Notes: generated by a model not told the origin, from the letters alone. 64,000 bases of DNA from Novosphingobium rosa NBRC 15208 (GCF_001598555.1 NZ_BCZE01000037.1:18752-82751); one strand, 5' to 3'; numbered from the stretch's first letter, positions 1 through 8,282 are shown. Made by a program: numbers and translations.

Positions 1-1
1 C

Positions 2-565
2 GGGATCAAGGTGATCTCCAGCGCGCTGAGCGACGAGGATCGCGCCTGGCTGGAAAAGACGCTCAATGCCAACACCGCGCTTGTCGATCTGGTGAACCGT
101 TTCAACAGCGATCTGGGCAAGGCGATGGACGGGGCCGCCGCCCTCAAGGCCAGAGAGGCCAGCGCTCCGGGCACGACGCCTCCGAAGAGTCCGGCGGCGA
201 AGGTGGACGGCAAGGTTTCCTTTCTGGCGCTGATGCAGGGGGTGATGAACAAGGCTGCGCCCTCGGGCTCCTCCGATGATTCCACCTATACCGACCAATG
301 GGACCGACCGGTTGATCTGCGCAGCGCCAAAACCACCTCGCTGGCCGGGATGATCGACGCCAAGCGGCAGCTGGATGCCCTGCAGGATGGTTCCATTGTC
401 ACGCATCTGGGCAATGGGCGTGTCCTGCATGGCTCCTATGTCGATCCCGATCCCTATGCGGCGGCGGTCAGCATCGCCGCCGCCTTCGTGCCGAGCGCAT
501 CCTCGACCGCATCTCTGGCGGTGATGGTGCGTGCGGTGACGCCGCAGATCGACCAGCGGGTGTGA
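2..565 (+). CDS. 3' part of an unrecognised protein (5' end outside window)
   Basis: The frame is open to the left edge (Gly-Ile-Lys precede the first possible GTG at 11), so the gene probably begins upstream. The visible part is about 187 residues: an N-terminal helix (LSDEDRAWLEKTLNANTALV), a linker rich in Ala/Pro/Thr, and a C-terminal part with a short repeated Ala/Ser-rich stretch. I see no signal peptide, metal motif or known domain. Its stop TGA abuts the convergent tautomerase gene with no gap. Function unknown. Confidence 0.6.
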   Translation, partial: GIKVISSALSDEDRAWLEKTLNANTALVDLVNRFNSDLGKAMDGAAALKAREASAPGTTPPKSPAAKVDGKVSFLALMQGVMNKAAPSGSSDDSTYTDQWDRPVDLRSAKTTSLAGMIDAKRQLDALQDGSIVTHLGNGRVLHGSYVDPDPYAAAVSIAAAFVPSASSTASLAVMVRAVTPQIDQRV

Positions 566-790
566 TCAGCGCTTGCTCTGGCGCCATTCCGGAAGCGGCA
601 GGCCGCCGCGCCCCCAGTCTTCCAGCTCGATCTCCTGAAAGATGACGAAGGTGTCGTCGGGGTCTTTGCCGAGCACCTGCTGAAGCAGATCGCTGACGCC
701 TTTGTGGATCATCGCTTTCTGCAAGGTGGTGGTGCGGTCCGCGGCGGCGGTGGTGCCCTGACGGGTAACCTGCACGGTGACGATGGGCAT
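566..790 (-). CDS. Tautomerase family protein (4-oxalocrotonate tautomerase-like)
   Basis: This 74-residue protein begins MPIVTVQV, placing Pro2 as the N-terminal catalytic base expected of the 4-oxalocrotonate tautomerase superfamily. The rest (KAMIHKGVSDLLQQVLGKDPDDTFVIFQEI and the Trp-Gly-Gly loop) follows the beta-alpha-beta layout of the small tautomerases such as PptA/YusQ. These enzymes act as cytoplasmic oligomers on keto-enol pairs of unsaturated acids. The gene lies 46 bp downstream of an SDR gene on the same strand, so the two are probably co-transcribed. The physiological substrate cannot be read from the sequence. Confidence 0.8.
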   Translation of the reverse strand: MPIVTVQVTRQGTTAAADRTTTLQKAMIHKGVSDLLQQVLGKDPDDTFVIFQEIELEDWGRGGLPLPEWRQSKR

Positions 791-836
791 GATGGTGATC
801 CTTTGGGGGCGGGAGGCGGGGCTCCCTTGCGAAGAC

Positions 837-1547
837 TCAGAAACCGGCGATCATGCCGCCATCGACGTGGAGCGTTTCGCCCGTCACGAAACTCGCGTCT
901 TCCAGATACATCACCGCCCGGGCGATATCGGAAATCTCGCCCATCCGGCCCATGGGATGCATGGTGGCCAGCGCTTCATGAGTGGCGGGGGCATGCATCG
1001 GCGTCTTGATGATGCCGGGTGAGATCGCATTGGCGCGAATGCCGCGCGACGCATATTCGATGGCCAGACTGCGCGTGGCGGCGTCCAGACCGCCCTTGGT
1101 CAGCGAGGCGACCACCGAAGGCACGGCGGAGCGCGCCTGATCGACCAGCGTGGTGGTGATCTGCACGATCAGCCCCGCGCCCTGCTTCAGCATGGCGGGG
1201 ATCACGGCCTGCGTGATGAAAAAGAAACCGTCGAGATTGGTGTGCAGCTTCTGGCGATACTGGTCCTCGGTGTAATCGGTGAAGGGGCTGGCGACGAAGA
1301 TGCCCGCATTGTTGACCAGCGTGTCGACGCGGCCAAATTGGGCGATGGCCTGCGCTACCACGCGCTGGCCGGTTGCCGGATCGCCGATATCGCCGGGGAT
1401 GGTCAACAGATCGGGATCGCTCGACGGCTGGATCGAGCGTGAGGTGGCGGCAACGCGCCAGCCGCGCGCCCGGTAAGCCTGCACGATACCTGCGCCAAGG
1501 CCCTGCGAGGCCCCGGTCACGATAGCCACTTTCTGATGGTCCGACAT
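837..1547 (-). CDS. SDR family NAD(P)-dependent oxidoreductase
   Basis: A 236-residue classical short-chain dehydrogenase. The start at 1547 (MSDHQKVAIVTGASQGLG) is chosen because the Rossmann TGxxxGxG motif follows at the usual place; the frame stays open much further upstream, but that is only a high-GC open frame running over the divergent LysR gene. The NNAG motif is present (LVNNAGIFVA). The active-site region is unusual: the tract reads SVVASLTKGGLDAATRSLA, so the usual YxxxK Tyr seems to be replaced (SLTKG). Either this is a variant or the activity is altered. The end, FVTGETLHVDGG, is typical of SDRs. The gene is divergent from a LysR regulator and probably forms an operon with the tautomerase. 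Confidence 0.85.
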   Translation of the reverse strand: MSDHQKVAIVTGASQGLGAGIVQAYRARGWRVAATSRSIQPSSDPDLLTIPGDIGDPATGQRVVAQAIAQFGRVDTLVNNAGIFVASPFTDYTEDQYRQKLHTNLDGFFFITQAVIPAMLKQGAGLIVQITTTLVDQARSAVPSVVASLTKGGLDAATRSLAIEYASRGIRANAISPGIIKTPMHAPATHEALATMHPMGRMGEISDIARAVMYLEDASFVTGETLHVDGGMIAGF

Positions 1548-1601
1548 GGTCACTGCTCCTGTAGGATGATGTGGAGCGGGATTTAGGGCCTTGGTGTCTG
1601 C

Positions 1602-1613
1602 GTGATAATTCAC
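1602..1613. promoter_or_regulatory. Candidate LysR-type operator between the divergent SDR and LysR genes
   Basis: The 78-bp divergent intergenic region contains GTGATAATTCAC, an imperfect dyad with GTGA/TCAC arms, just upstream of the LysR start. LysR regulators commonly bind such A/T-centred dyads in the divergent promoter they share with a target. The assignment rests only on position and symmetry. Confidence 0.3.
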
Positions 1614-1625
1614 TATCCTTGCACC

Positions 1626-2525
1626 ATGGCTGATCAAAAACGCACAGCAATGGATTGGGAGGATCTGCGCTTCTTTCTGGCGCTGGCGCGGCATGGCACG
1701 CTGTCCGGCGCGGCGCGCACCCTTGGTGTCAATCACGCGACGGTGGCGCGCAGGCTGCAGGCGCTGGAGGAGGGGCTGGGCGTCAAGCTGGTCGAGCGCC
1801 GTCCCGAGGGCTATGTACTGACCCCCGCCGGCACCCGCGCGCTGGATGCTGTCAGCGATATGGACCATGCCGCCCGGACGCTGGGCCATGGCGAGGCCGA
1901 GGGGGCGCCGACGGGCCTGGTGCGCGTGAATGCGCCGCCCGGTCTGGCGCTGGGGTTTCTGACGGACCGTCTGGCGCGGATCGCCTTGCGCCATCCGGGG
2001 CTGGACCTGGATCTGGCGACCAATCTGCGCTCGGTCAGTCTGGAGCGCCACGAAACCGATATCGCCATCCGCATGGACCGCCCCGAGGATGGCGATGTGA
2101 TCGCATGGCCGCTGGGATCGGTTCATCATGGCTTTTACGCCACGCCGGAGCTCTGCCGCAAGGTCGAGGGTGGGGCGCTGCCCACCTTCATCGGTTTCGA
2201 TGAGGCCAATGCCTTTGTTCCCCATGCGGCATGGCTGGCGCGGCACTTCCCTCGGGTGCGCGTGGTGTTTCGCGCCAACAACCATGCCGCTCAGGCGATT
2301 GCGGCAAGGTCGGGCGTGGGGATTGCCCTGCTGCCGCATTACATCGGCAAGACCGAAGGGGCGCTGCGGCTGATTGATTTGCGCAGCGTTCCGCCCCCGC
2401 GCGACCTGTTTCTGCTCACCCGCCGCCGTGACCGGACGGCTTTCACCATCCGCGCCGTCGCTGATGAGATCATCCGCATCTTTGCGCAGGAACAGGCGCT
2501 GTTTCAGCCCTCCCCGGCCAGATAG
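1626..2525 (+). CDS. LysR family transcriptional regulator
   Basis: About 299 residues from ATG 1626 (MADQKRTAMDWEDLRFFL); a second ATG at 1650 (MDWEDLRFF) fits the family start equally well. The winged helix-turn-helix is clear (GTLSGAARTLGVNHATVARRLQALEEGLGVKL, residues about 20-50), followed by a substrate-binding-like domain with GVGIALLPHYIG near the C-terminus. The lack of the common PSxS segment and the VNHATVARR recognition helix place it in the LysR branch often found beside oxidoreductases. It is divergent from the SDR/tautomerase pair and probably controls it. Confidence 0.88.
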   Translation: MADQKRTAMDWEDLRFFLALARHGTLSGAARTLGVNHATVARRLQALEEGLGVKLVERRPEGYVLTPAGTRALDAVSDMDHAARTLGHGEAEGAPTGLVRVNAPPGLALGFLTDRLARIALRHPGLDLDLATNLRSVSLERHETDIAIRMDRPEDGDVIAWPLGSVHHGFYATPELCRKVEGGALPTFIGFDEANAFVPHAAWLARHFPRVRVVFRANNHAAQAIAARSGVGIALLPHYIGKTEGALRLIDLRSVPPPRDLFLLTRRRDRTAFTIRAVADEIIRIFAQEQALFQPSPAR

Positions 2526-2654
2526 ACCGGCGGGTCGATGGCGGTTGCACGATGCGATGGTTGCAGGTTGCCATCCGGGTATGAATTCAGGGCATCTGCC
2601 CGTTAAACAGGTGTGATATTATATTTTCTTTGGTGTGAATGCTGATTTTTCTGA

Positions 2655-3656
2655 TTATGTATATTTATAGGGGTTGCGGTCGATCGTTGTTAAATGACGG
2701 GTTTGATTGCAGAGGAACACGGTTCCTGTGAAATAGATGCCGGGCTTGGTGATTGTCTTTGCCATTGCGAAGGCCTCGCGCAATTGCTGAACGGTCATTT
2801 CGACAGGAGCCTCATCCGGCTGGTATGTTAAACCGTAAGGATAATCCTTCCCGTCTTTGCTGATTTCCACATGGCAGCCCATGACATGGGTGACAGGATG
2901 AGTGTCACAAAATGCAATCAGGCGCTGCATGCTGGCGAACCAGGGCTCCCAAAAGCTGATATAGCACCGTCCGCGATAGAACATATCACCGGTGTATAGG
3001 ATTTGCGTGTAGCTGTCATAGTAGGCGAACTCGGAAATGACATGCCCCGGCGATCCCCAGATGAGAATCTCTCGTCCGCCAAGGTCCAGGGTAACCCGTT
3101 CTTCCGGAAAGTTCGTCATGCCCCAGAAGCCGACCATTTCTTCATGGGTCAGGCCCATATAACGGGTGTTGGGGCGGTCTGCGAACTGGTTGGTCGCGGC
3201 GTAGTGATCGATATGGAGGTGGCTGAAGGCAACCAGAAGCTCAAGGCTTGCCGGATCGCGCCCATTGCGTCGGCACCAATCCTCAATGCATGAATCGACG
3301 ACGCTGCGAAGATCCCAATCGTTGCGCAGTTGGACGAACCCTTCATCCAGAAGAAGAACCCGGTCGTTCCCGAAGTATAAGGGTGCGAAGGGGGCCTCGT
3401 AGCTGTAGGCCTTGTTCTGCCTCAGGATCGCTGTATGCGGATTGTACCAATGGACATGAACCGGAGGATCGGTGTTGTCCATGCAGGACGCCGATCCGCA
3501 AATCCACTTTTGAGGAAACGTGCCGGTTGCGGGCAGATTGCTCTTGAAATCGATGGGGTCAGGTCTGACGGCCGCCATTGCGGCCGACGCGCCTTCGATC
3601 GATCCGGAAACAGTCGCCGTGACGGCAGCGGCGGAAAGAAATGTGCGACGGTCCAT
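2655..3656 (-). CDS. Metallo-beta-lactamase-fold hydrolase, Tat-exported
   Basis: A 333-residue protein with a twin-arginine signal (MDRRTFLSAAAVTATVSG), so it is probably exported folded to the periplasm. The metallo-beta-lactamase ligands are all present: HLHIDH at residues 146-151, His205 (SPGHV), Asp224 (YTGDMF) and His262 (MGCHVE), consistent with a two-metal site. The substrate is unknown; this superfamily includes lactonases, esterases, thioesterases and sulfatases. It is the last gene of a minus-strand series (TonB receptor, ferredoxin, degenerate paralogue, this gene). Its neighbour at 3780-4865 shares the body of the fold (both have QFADRP after the first motif, a TGD segment and a final Gly-x-His) but not the first metal motif. 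Confidence 0.85.
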   Translation of the reverse strand: MDRRTFLSAAAVTATVSGSIEGASAAMAAVRPDPIDFKSNLPATGTFPQKWICGSASCMDNTDPPVHVHWYNPHTAILRQNKAYSYEAPFAPLYFGNDRVLLLDEGFVQLRNDWDLRSVVDSCIEDWCRRNGRDPASLELLVAFSHLHIDHYAATNQFADRPNTRYMGLTHEEMVGFWGMTNFPEERVTLDLGGREILIWGSPGHVISEFAYYDSYTQILYTGDMFYRGRCYISFWEPWFASMQRLIAFCDTHPVTHVMGCHVEISKDGKDYPYGLTYQPDEAPVEMTVQQLREAFAMAKTITKPGIYFTGTVFLCNQTRHLTTIDRNPYKYT

Positions 3657-3680
3657 GGTGGCGTGTCCGATCGTCTGTTT

Positions 3681-3782
3681 TAGAGCAGTTGTTCCGATTG
3701 CATCGGATCAACGGCTCTTGATTCTTGTTTTACCGCGTTTTCCGAGTCGCTGGGTGATTCCACCCAGCTTGAAAACGCTCTA
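3681..3782. repeat. Full-length TAGAGC-bounded palindromic element (MITE/REP-like)
   Basis: This 102-bp element begins TAGAGC and ends GCTCTA (terminal inverted repeats). It contains two adjacent hairpins. The first pairs TTGTTCCGAT with ATCGGATCAA; the second is a nested palindrome, GCGTTTTC ... GCTGGGTG-ATTC-CACCCAGC ... GAAAACGC at 3735-3778. The right end supplies the TAG stop codon of the minus-strand gene at 3780. Parts of the same element recur at 12404-12450 and 40059-40106. It may also act as a transcription terminator or mRNA stabiliser between the two metallo-beta-lactamase genes. Confidence 0.8.
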
Positions 3783-4865
3783 GAAAGGGCGGGGGGGATC
3801 GATGACGGGCAGATCGCCGGGCCAATCGGCATTGCGCTGATCCGGGCTGACGCCGTTGTAGAGCACAAAATCCCCGCGAATCTGCATCATGGCCTTGCCC
3901 TGAACAAGCTGAGCATATTTCAGCACCTCATCGACGAGCGTGGGGGTGATTTCCAGAACCCGCTCATAGGGCTTGTATGTCGCGAACCTTGGGTAGAAGC
4001 GGCCAGGCACGAACATCATTTCGATATGGCCGCCCAGAATCCATTTGACCGGATTGCCGACGATGAAGGCCTTGATGCGTTGCAGCGAGACAATGAAGTC
4101 CTTATCATTGCTGATGTTGATCTTGCCCGGATACAGGAAGTCTCCGGTGAAGAGCAGGTCGCAATAGGGATCGTAGAAGCTGACCCCATCCTTATGGGTG
4201 CCTGGCGTGGGGATCACCTCGACAATGCGGTCCCCCAGATCGATCTTGCCCGTGCCCGATGGCCAGCTGCCGAGCCGATAGAAAGCCTTCATGAGCTCCA
4301 GGGGCTTGGGAACGATGGTGGTGTCGGGGCGATCGGCAAACTGCTGCAGGCCCTGGTTCTGCGCGATGTCCTCGCCCGATGTCAGGGCAATGGTGAGCGG
4401 GACGTTCCGCCGGTTGCGCGCCTTTGCCCAGCGCGTGATGATGGCATCCACCGTCTCGCGCAGGGGATAGTGGCGCGGGTCGGTAGTGGCTCCGGTGTCA
4501 ATAAGCAGGGCGCCCTTGTTGCCGAACAGCAGATAGGTGAAGGGGGCTTCCCAATGGACACACACGTTCTGGCGCAGGACGAAGGTGTCCTCGTTATATT
4601 GCACGACTTGTACGCGCGGATCGCGGTTTTTGGCGGCCACGTTGGAGCCATAGGTCCAGCGGAAGCCGAGCGTGCCTGCTGCCGGCCCATCGCTGCGATA
4701 GTCATGTTGCACCGGCGTGTTGCGGTGCAGGGGAATGGCGCTGTCCGTGTTACGAACGCCGGGCGGATTATAAGGAAGGTTGGGGTTTCCGTTGGGATAG
4801 GAAGGCGCTGGCGCAGCTCGCGCCTTTTCCGTCAGGCATGCATTGTTCATCGTCATCTCAGCCAT
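3780..4865 (-). CDS. Metallo-beta-lactamase-fold protein lacking the HxHxDH motif
   Basis: About 361 residues from ATG 4865 (MAEMTMNNACLTEK); the frame extends 25 codons further but without homology. It is a paralogue of the downstream gene: YNEDTFVLRQN...WEAPFTYLLFGNKGALLIDTG matches the same region there, as do QFADRP, PGTHKDG, FTGDFLY and GGHIEM. By gapless alignment to the shared QFADRP, the metal motif HLHIDH is replaced by GEDIAQ (residues 164-169). The later ligands His224, Asp242 and His280 are kept. It therefore probably cannot hold a normal metal pair and may be a non-catalytic partner of its paralogue, or use a different metal site. No signal peptide is evident, unlike the paralogue. 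The stop codon lies inside the palindromic repeat. Confidence 0.8.
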   Translation of the reverse strand: MAEMTMNNACLTEKARAAPAPSYPNGNPNLPYNPPGVRNTDSAIPLHRNTPVQHDYRSDGPAAGTLGFRWTYGSNVAAKNRDPRVQVVQYNEDTFVLRQNVCVHWEAPFTYLLFGNKGALLIDTGATTDPRHYPLRETVDAIITRWAKARNRRNVPLTIALTSGEDIAQNQGLQQFADRPDTTIVPKPLELMKAFYRLGSWPSGTGKIDLGDRIVEVIPTPGTHKDGVSFYDPYCDLLFTGDFLYPGKINISNDKDFIVSLQRIKAFIVGNPVKWILGGHIEMMFVPGRFYPRFATYKPYERVLEITPTLVDEVLKYAQLVQGKAMMQIRGDFVLYNGVSPDQRNADWPGDLPVIDPPRPF

Positions 4866-4965
4866 AAAAATCCCCTGACATTTCGATCGATGACCGCCAG
4901 CGCTTTCGCATTTGTTTCGACCCCTCGGGACAGTCTCCACCGTCCCCTTTTTGGGCTCTGGTTGT

Positions 4966-5283
4966 TCAGACCGCCGGCGGGATCATGATGGCCATGCCCT
5001 CAAGCTCGTCGCAGAGTGGAATCTGGCAGGCCAGGCGTGAGGTGGCGAGGCGACCTTCGATGGACTCAAGCAGATCCTGCTCATCGTCAGAGACGGGCGG
5101 CAGTTTTGCGAACCAGTCCGGGTTCACCACCACATGGCAGGTCGCGCAGGAGCAGCCGCCGCCGCAAAAGGCTTGAATATCCTCGAAACCGTTGTCGCGC
5201 AGCGCTTCCATCAGCGATTGGCCAGCCGTGGCCTGCACGCTGATGTCCTGCGTGCTTGCGGTCGAAACTGTGAAAGTGGTCAT
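4966..5283 (-). CDS. 2Fe-2S ferredoxin (adrenodoxin/putidaredoxin type)
   Basis: A 105-residue vertebrate-type [2Fe-2S] ferredoxin. The cluster ligands are Cys40, Cys46, Cys49 and Cys86 (C-x5-C-x2-C, then LACQI), with an additional Cys44. The start at 5283 (MTTFTVSTAS) puts the first beta strand at the N-terminus. Such ferredoxins donate electrons to cytochrome P450s, Rieske oxygenases or Fe-S assembly; no oxygenase or ferredoxin reductase is encoded in this window. It lies between a TonB receptor gene (71 bp upstream) and the degenerate metallo-beta-lactamase gene (100 bp downstream) on the same strand, so it probably belongs to that operon. Confidence 0.9.
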   Translation of the reverse strand: MTTFTVSTASTQDISVQATAGQSLMEALRDNGFEDIQAFCGGGCSCATCHVVVNPDWFAKLPPVSDDEQDLLESIEGRLATSRLACQIPLCDELEGMAIMIPPAV

Positions 5284-5354
5284 GCTTGTCCTTTGGCATG
5301 CTGAGCCGTCCGAAAGGGAAGGGCGGGCGCCCGCTGTGGAGCGCCCGGCCCGGC

Positions 5355-7778
5355 TCAATAATAATGGAAGTGGAAATCCACGCCGACGCGGCGGGGCGTC
5401 AGCACGCCCTGCGCATAGTAGCGCTCGACCACGCCGGTGCGGGTCTGGTTGTAAGAGCTGACGTCATTGCTGATCGCGGTGACGGCATATTTGTTGAAGA
5501 TGTTGTCGGCATAGACGCCGATGTCGAACGTCTTGGCGTGATAGGTGACAGAGGCGCGGTGCAGCACATAGCCAGGAATATCCTGACCATTGCCGCGCAG
5601 GCCAATACGGGAATAGATATCGCCGGTGTAGGTGGTTGCCCAATTGGCCTCGATATCGCGTCCCTGGCTCAACGGGAAGGTGTAGGTCAGCTGGGCGCTG
5701 CCCGAGTTCTTGGCAGAACCCGGCAGGCGATCCCCAGCCTTCACGTCATAGGCCACGCCGCCGCTGACCACCACGCCAGAGGCATCCTGCGTAAGATGCG
5801 CATCGGTGTAGGAATAGGTGCCCGCCAGCTGCAGGCGCGGTGTGATCTTGAACTGGCCTGAGAATTCAAAACCTTGCGATACGGCATCCTTGGCGTTGAC
5901 CGTCACGCCCGTCGCGCCGTTGACAGTCTGGGTCGCAACCTGAATGTTGTTCCAGTTGACATGGAAAGCATCCACCGTGAATTGCAGGCGCTTGTCGAAC
6001 AGCGATGCGCGGATGCCGATTTCCGCATTGCGCGTCTTGTCCGGCTTATAGGACAGCTCATTGGGCAGGGCGCAGACATTCTGCCCCGGGCCAAGTGGCA
6101 GCACGCAGGGCGCCACGCGGTTGACATTGCCCGTGCGATAGCCCGTGCTGAAGGTGGCATAGGCCAGCAACTGATTGCTGAACTTGTAGGAGGTGTTCGC
6201 CTTCCAGACCGTGCCGCTGGCGCTGGTCGCGCCGGATTTGATGCGGCTGGCGGCGAATTGCACCAGCGGATAAGGGGTGCGGGCAAGGCCGCCGCCAGTC
6301 AGCGGCGTGTCGGTGCCGCCGGTGGCCATGGCGTCATAGTTGAAATAGCGCAGGCCGCCGGTCACTTGCCAGGCCTTGGTGATATGGAAGGTGCCTTCGC
6401 CATAGACCGCCTTTTCCTTGGTGGCGGTGTTCACGAAGGACATATATTCCAGATCGTCAGGGCGGTTAACGCCGATGTAATTGGCATAACCCGGCGTGTA
6501 TTCGCGATAGTTGCGGTAATCGCGAAGATTGTTGTAGAAGCCGCCGACCACCCAGCTGAACGGCCCGCCATGCGATGAGACCAGCCGCACTTCCTGGTTG
6601 AACTGACGGTAATATTCGGTCTGCGTGTTGTAGGACGAGAAAGCCGGGAAGGCTTCATAGCCGTAGTCCAGATCGAGCAGAAGGTCGGTGTTGTCGCCCT
6701 TGGTCTGGTTCTTCTGATTGGTAAAGGCGGTGGTCGCCACGAGCTGCGCGATGCCGAGGTTGACGTTGAACTCCGCCGAGAACAGATCGGAGATACGCGC
6801 GCTCGGCTCAAGATAGCGCCAGGGGGCTTCATAATTGCCGGTGCCCAGCACGCCTGCGCCATTGGCCTGGCGGCCACCCGTACGGGTTTCCTGATGCGCG
6901 TAGGTGAAATAGGATTTGATGTCGGGATTGATCTCTACAAGCAGCTGGTTGCGGGTTGTGAAGGTGTGTTCGTAATTGACATCGCGCTTGCTGTAGAAGT
7001 TGGCGTTGTAATCGGCCTGCGTGCCGAAGGAACCTTGCGCCGCCGAGGTGCCCCGCACCGGCTGAGGGTTCGACACGCCCGGGTTCTTCAGCAGATGATT
7101 GTAATCGATAAAGCCGGGATTGTCATAGTAACCGACCACCGATCGCAGTGCGACATGATCCTTGATGATGGGAATATTCACCGCACCATCGATGTTGATG
7201 CCGGGCGATGAGCTGTGCGACTGTCCAAAGGCACGCTCATGGAAATCGAAGGAGAAATGGTCGGCAGTGGGGCGGTTGGGCATATAGCGCACCGCGCCCG
7301 ACAGCGTGCCGAGCCCATAAAGCGTGCCTTGCGGGCCCTGAAGAACCTCGACCCGGCTGATGTCGATCAGCTTGAAGTCCAGATACATCGGAACTTCGCC
7401 AAGGTAAACGCCAAGCGAGTTCTGGTAATTGGAGCCACCTGCGCTGGTGCTGGAAGACGAGATGCCGCGCAGGATGATGTTGCCGGTCGATCCGGGGCCC
7501 GTATCGACCACCGTCATGCCGGGCGTAAAGGCCGACAGCGATTTGACATCATCGATGCGTTGCTTGGAAAGCTGTTCCGCGCTGACGGCACTGATGTTGA
7601 TCGGCGCGTCCTGAATCGTGGTGGAGCGGCGGGTGGCCGTGACCACGATTTCATTGGCCGCACCCGGTGCGGCGCTTGCGGGATCCGGCGCAGCATCGGC
7701 TGCAAAGGCCGGGGCGGACGCGGCGCCCATCAGCATGGTCGCGCATAATAACGACTTACGGAAAGATTGCTCGGTCAC
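5355..7778 (-). CDS. TonB-dependent outer-membrane receptor
   Basis: About 807 residues from GTG 7778 (VTEQSFRKSLLCATML). This start is preferred over the TTG 36 nt upstream because AAGGGGG sits seven to eight bases before the GTG. A signal peptide ends near ASAPAFA, followed by a TonB box (EIVVTA), a plug domain (DVKSLSAFTPGMTVVDTGPG, VEVLQGPQGTLYGLGTLSGAVRYMPNRP) and a 22-stranded barrel ending in an aromatic (FHFHYY). It imports an unidentified ligand. It is the first gene of the minus-strand group with ferredoxin and two metallo-beta-lactamase-fold genes. An exact TATTAC-N14-GTAATA palindrome lies about 210 bp upstream, matching the sites of the divergent guanidine/urea operon. Confidence 0.92.
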   Translation of the reverse strand: MTEQSFRKSLLCATMLMGAASAPAFAADAAPDPASAAPGAANEIVVTATRRSTTIQDAPINISAVSAEQLSKQRIDDVKSLSAFTPGMTVVDTGPGSTGNIILRGISSSSTSAGGSNYQNSLGVYLGEVPMYLDFKLIDISRVEVLQGPQGTLYGLGTLSGAVRYMPNRPTADHFSFDFHERAFGQSHSSSPGINIDGAVNIPIIKDHVALRSVVGYYDNPGFIDYNHLLKNPGVSNPQPVRGTSAAQGSFGTQADYNANFYSKRDVNYEHTFTTRNQLLVEINPDIKSYFTYAHQETRTGGRQANGAGVLGTGNYEAPWRYLEPSARISDLFSAEFNVNLGIAQLVATTAFTNQKNQTKGDNTDLLLDLDYGYEAFPAFSSYNTQTEYYRQFNQEVRLVSSHGGPFSWVVGGFYNNLRDYRNYREYTPGYANYIGVNRPDDLEYMSFVNTATKEKAVYGEGTFHITKAWQVTGGLRYFNYDAMATGGTDTPLTGGGLARTPYPLVQFAASRIKSGATSASGTVWKANTSYKFSNQLLAYATFSTGYRTGNVNRVAPCVLPLGPGQNVCALPNELSYKPDKTRNAEIGIRASLFDKRLQFTVDAFHVNWNNIQVATQTVNGATGVTVNAKDAVSQGFEFSGQFKITPRLQLAGTYSYTDAHLTQDASGVVVSGGVAYDVKAGDRLPGSAKNSGSAQLTYTFPLSQGRDIEANWATTYTGDIYSRIGLRGNGQDIPGYVLHRASVTYHAKTFDIGVYADNIFNKYAVTAISNDVSSYNQTRTGVVERYYAQGVLTPRRVGVDFHFHYY

Positions 7779-7989
7779 TTCGGCCCCCTTCTGTCTTGAA
7801 AAAGCCTGTCGCAAAGTGACATCCCCTCATGGACGCCTGACTATGCCAGTGTCGTCAGCCAGATCTTGGCCATTATTCCCTGATGGAACCCCGAATGGAG
7901 AAGGCGTTCCACGTTTTACTCTTGGATTGGCCCGGCATGGACACGATGCAGGAGGGTCTTCTGCCGGGCGATGCTCATACGCTATTGAT

Positions 7990-8015
7990 ATTACCTAGAT
8001 GGTCAAGCGTAATAA
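7990..8015. promoter_or_regulatory. Operator copy 1, TATTAC-N14-GTAATA
   Basis: An exact 6-14-6 inverted repeat. It is preceded by TTG to give TTGATATTAC, exactly as in copy 2, and TTGATA...TAATAA could form a plus-strand promoter with a 19-bp spacer. It lies about 210 bp upstream of the TonB receptor start, on the receptor side of the divergent region. Likely bound by the ribbon-helix-helix regulator encoded at 11118. Confidence 0.75.
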
Positions 8016-8248
8016 TTTTTGTGCGTTGCAGTATGAAGGGATTGCGCATCATCCGCAGGAATAGCGCGATATTTCCCAAACGATCCTTGCGGCAAGCGCC
8101 GTAATCATGCGCATGCTTGAAGGCGGAAATGCGTGTGGCGTTCATCGAAACAGTCATGAAGAAGCTTCCTGATTCGCAGTGGAGCCATGTTCATAAAGGT
8201 AATGAAAAACGGATGTTTATCTGATGATTTCGGGCGCATGACCTCAGC

Positions 8249-8282
8249 CGGCGAGAAGCGCCTGATAGGTCGCTTCTCGCCG
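8249..8282. other. 12-bp hairpin in the divergent region
   Basis: CGGCGAGAAGCG and CGCTTCTCGCCG form a perfect 12-bp stem around a 10-nt loop, about 40 bp before operator copy 2. There is no T-tract, so it is not a classical terminator. It could be part of a leader RNA, a barrier between the divergent promoters, or a remnant of a repeat. Confidence 0.5.

Noticed and set aside
1548..2339. Long N-terminal extension of the SDR frame
   Set aside because: The extension is the reverse complement of the LysR gene; the Rossmann motif dictates a start at 1547.
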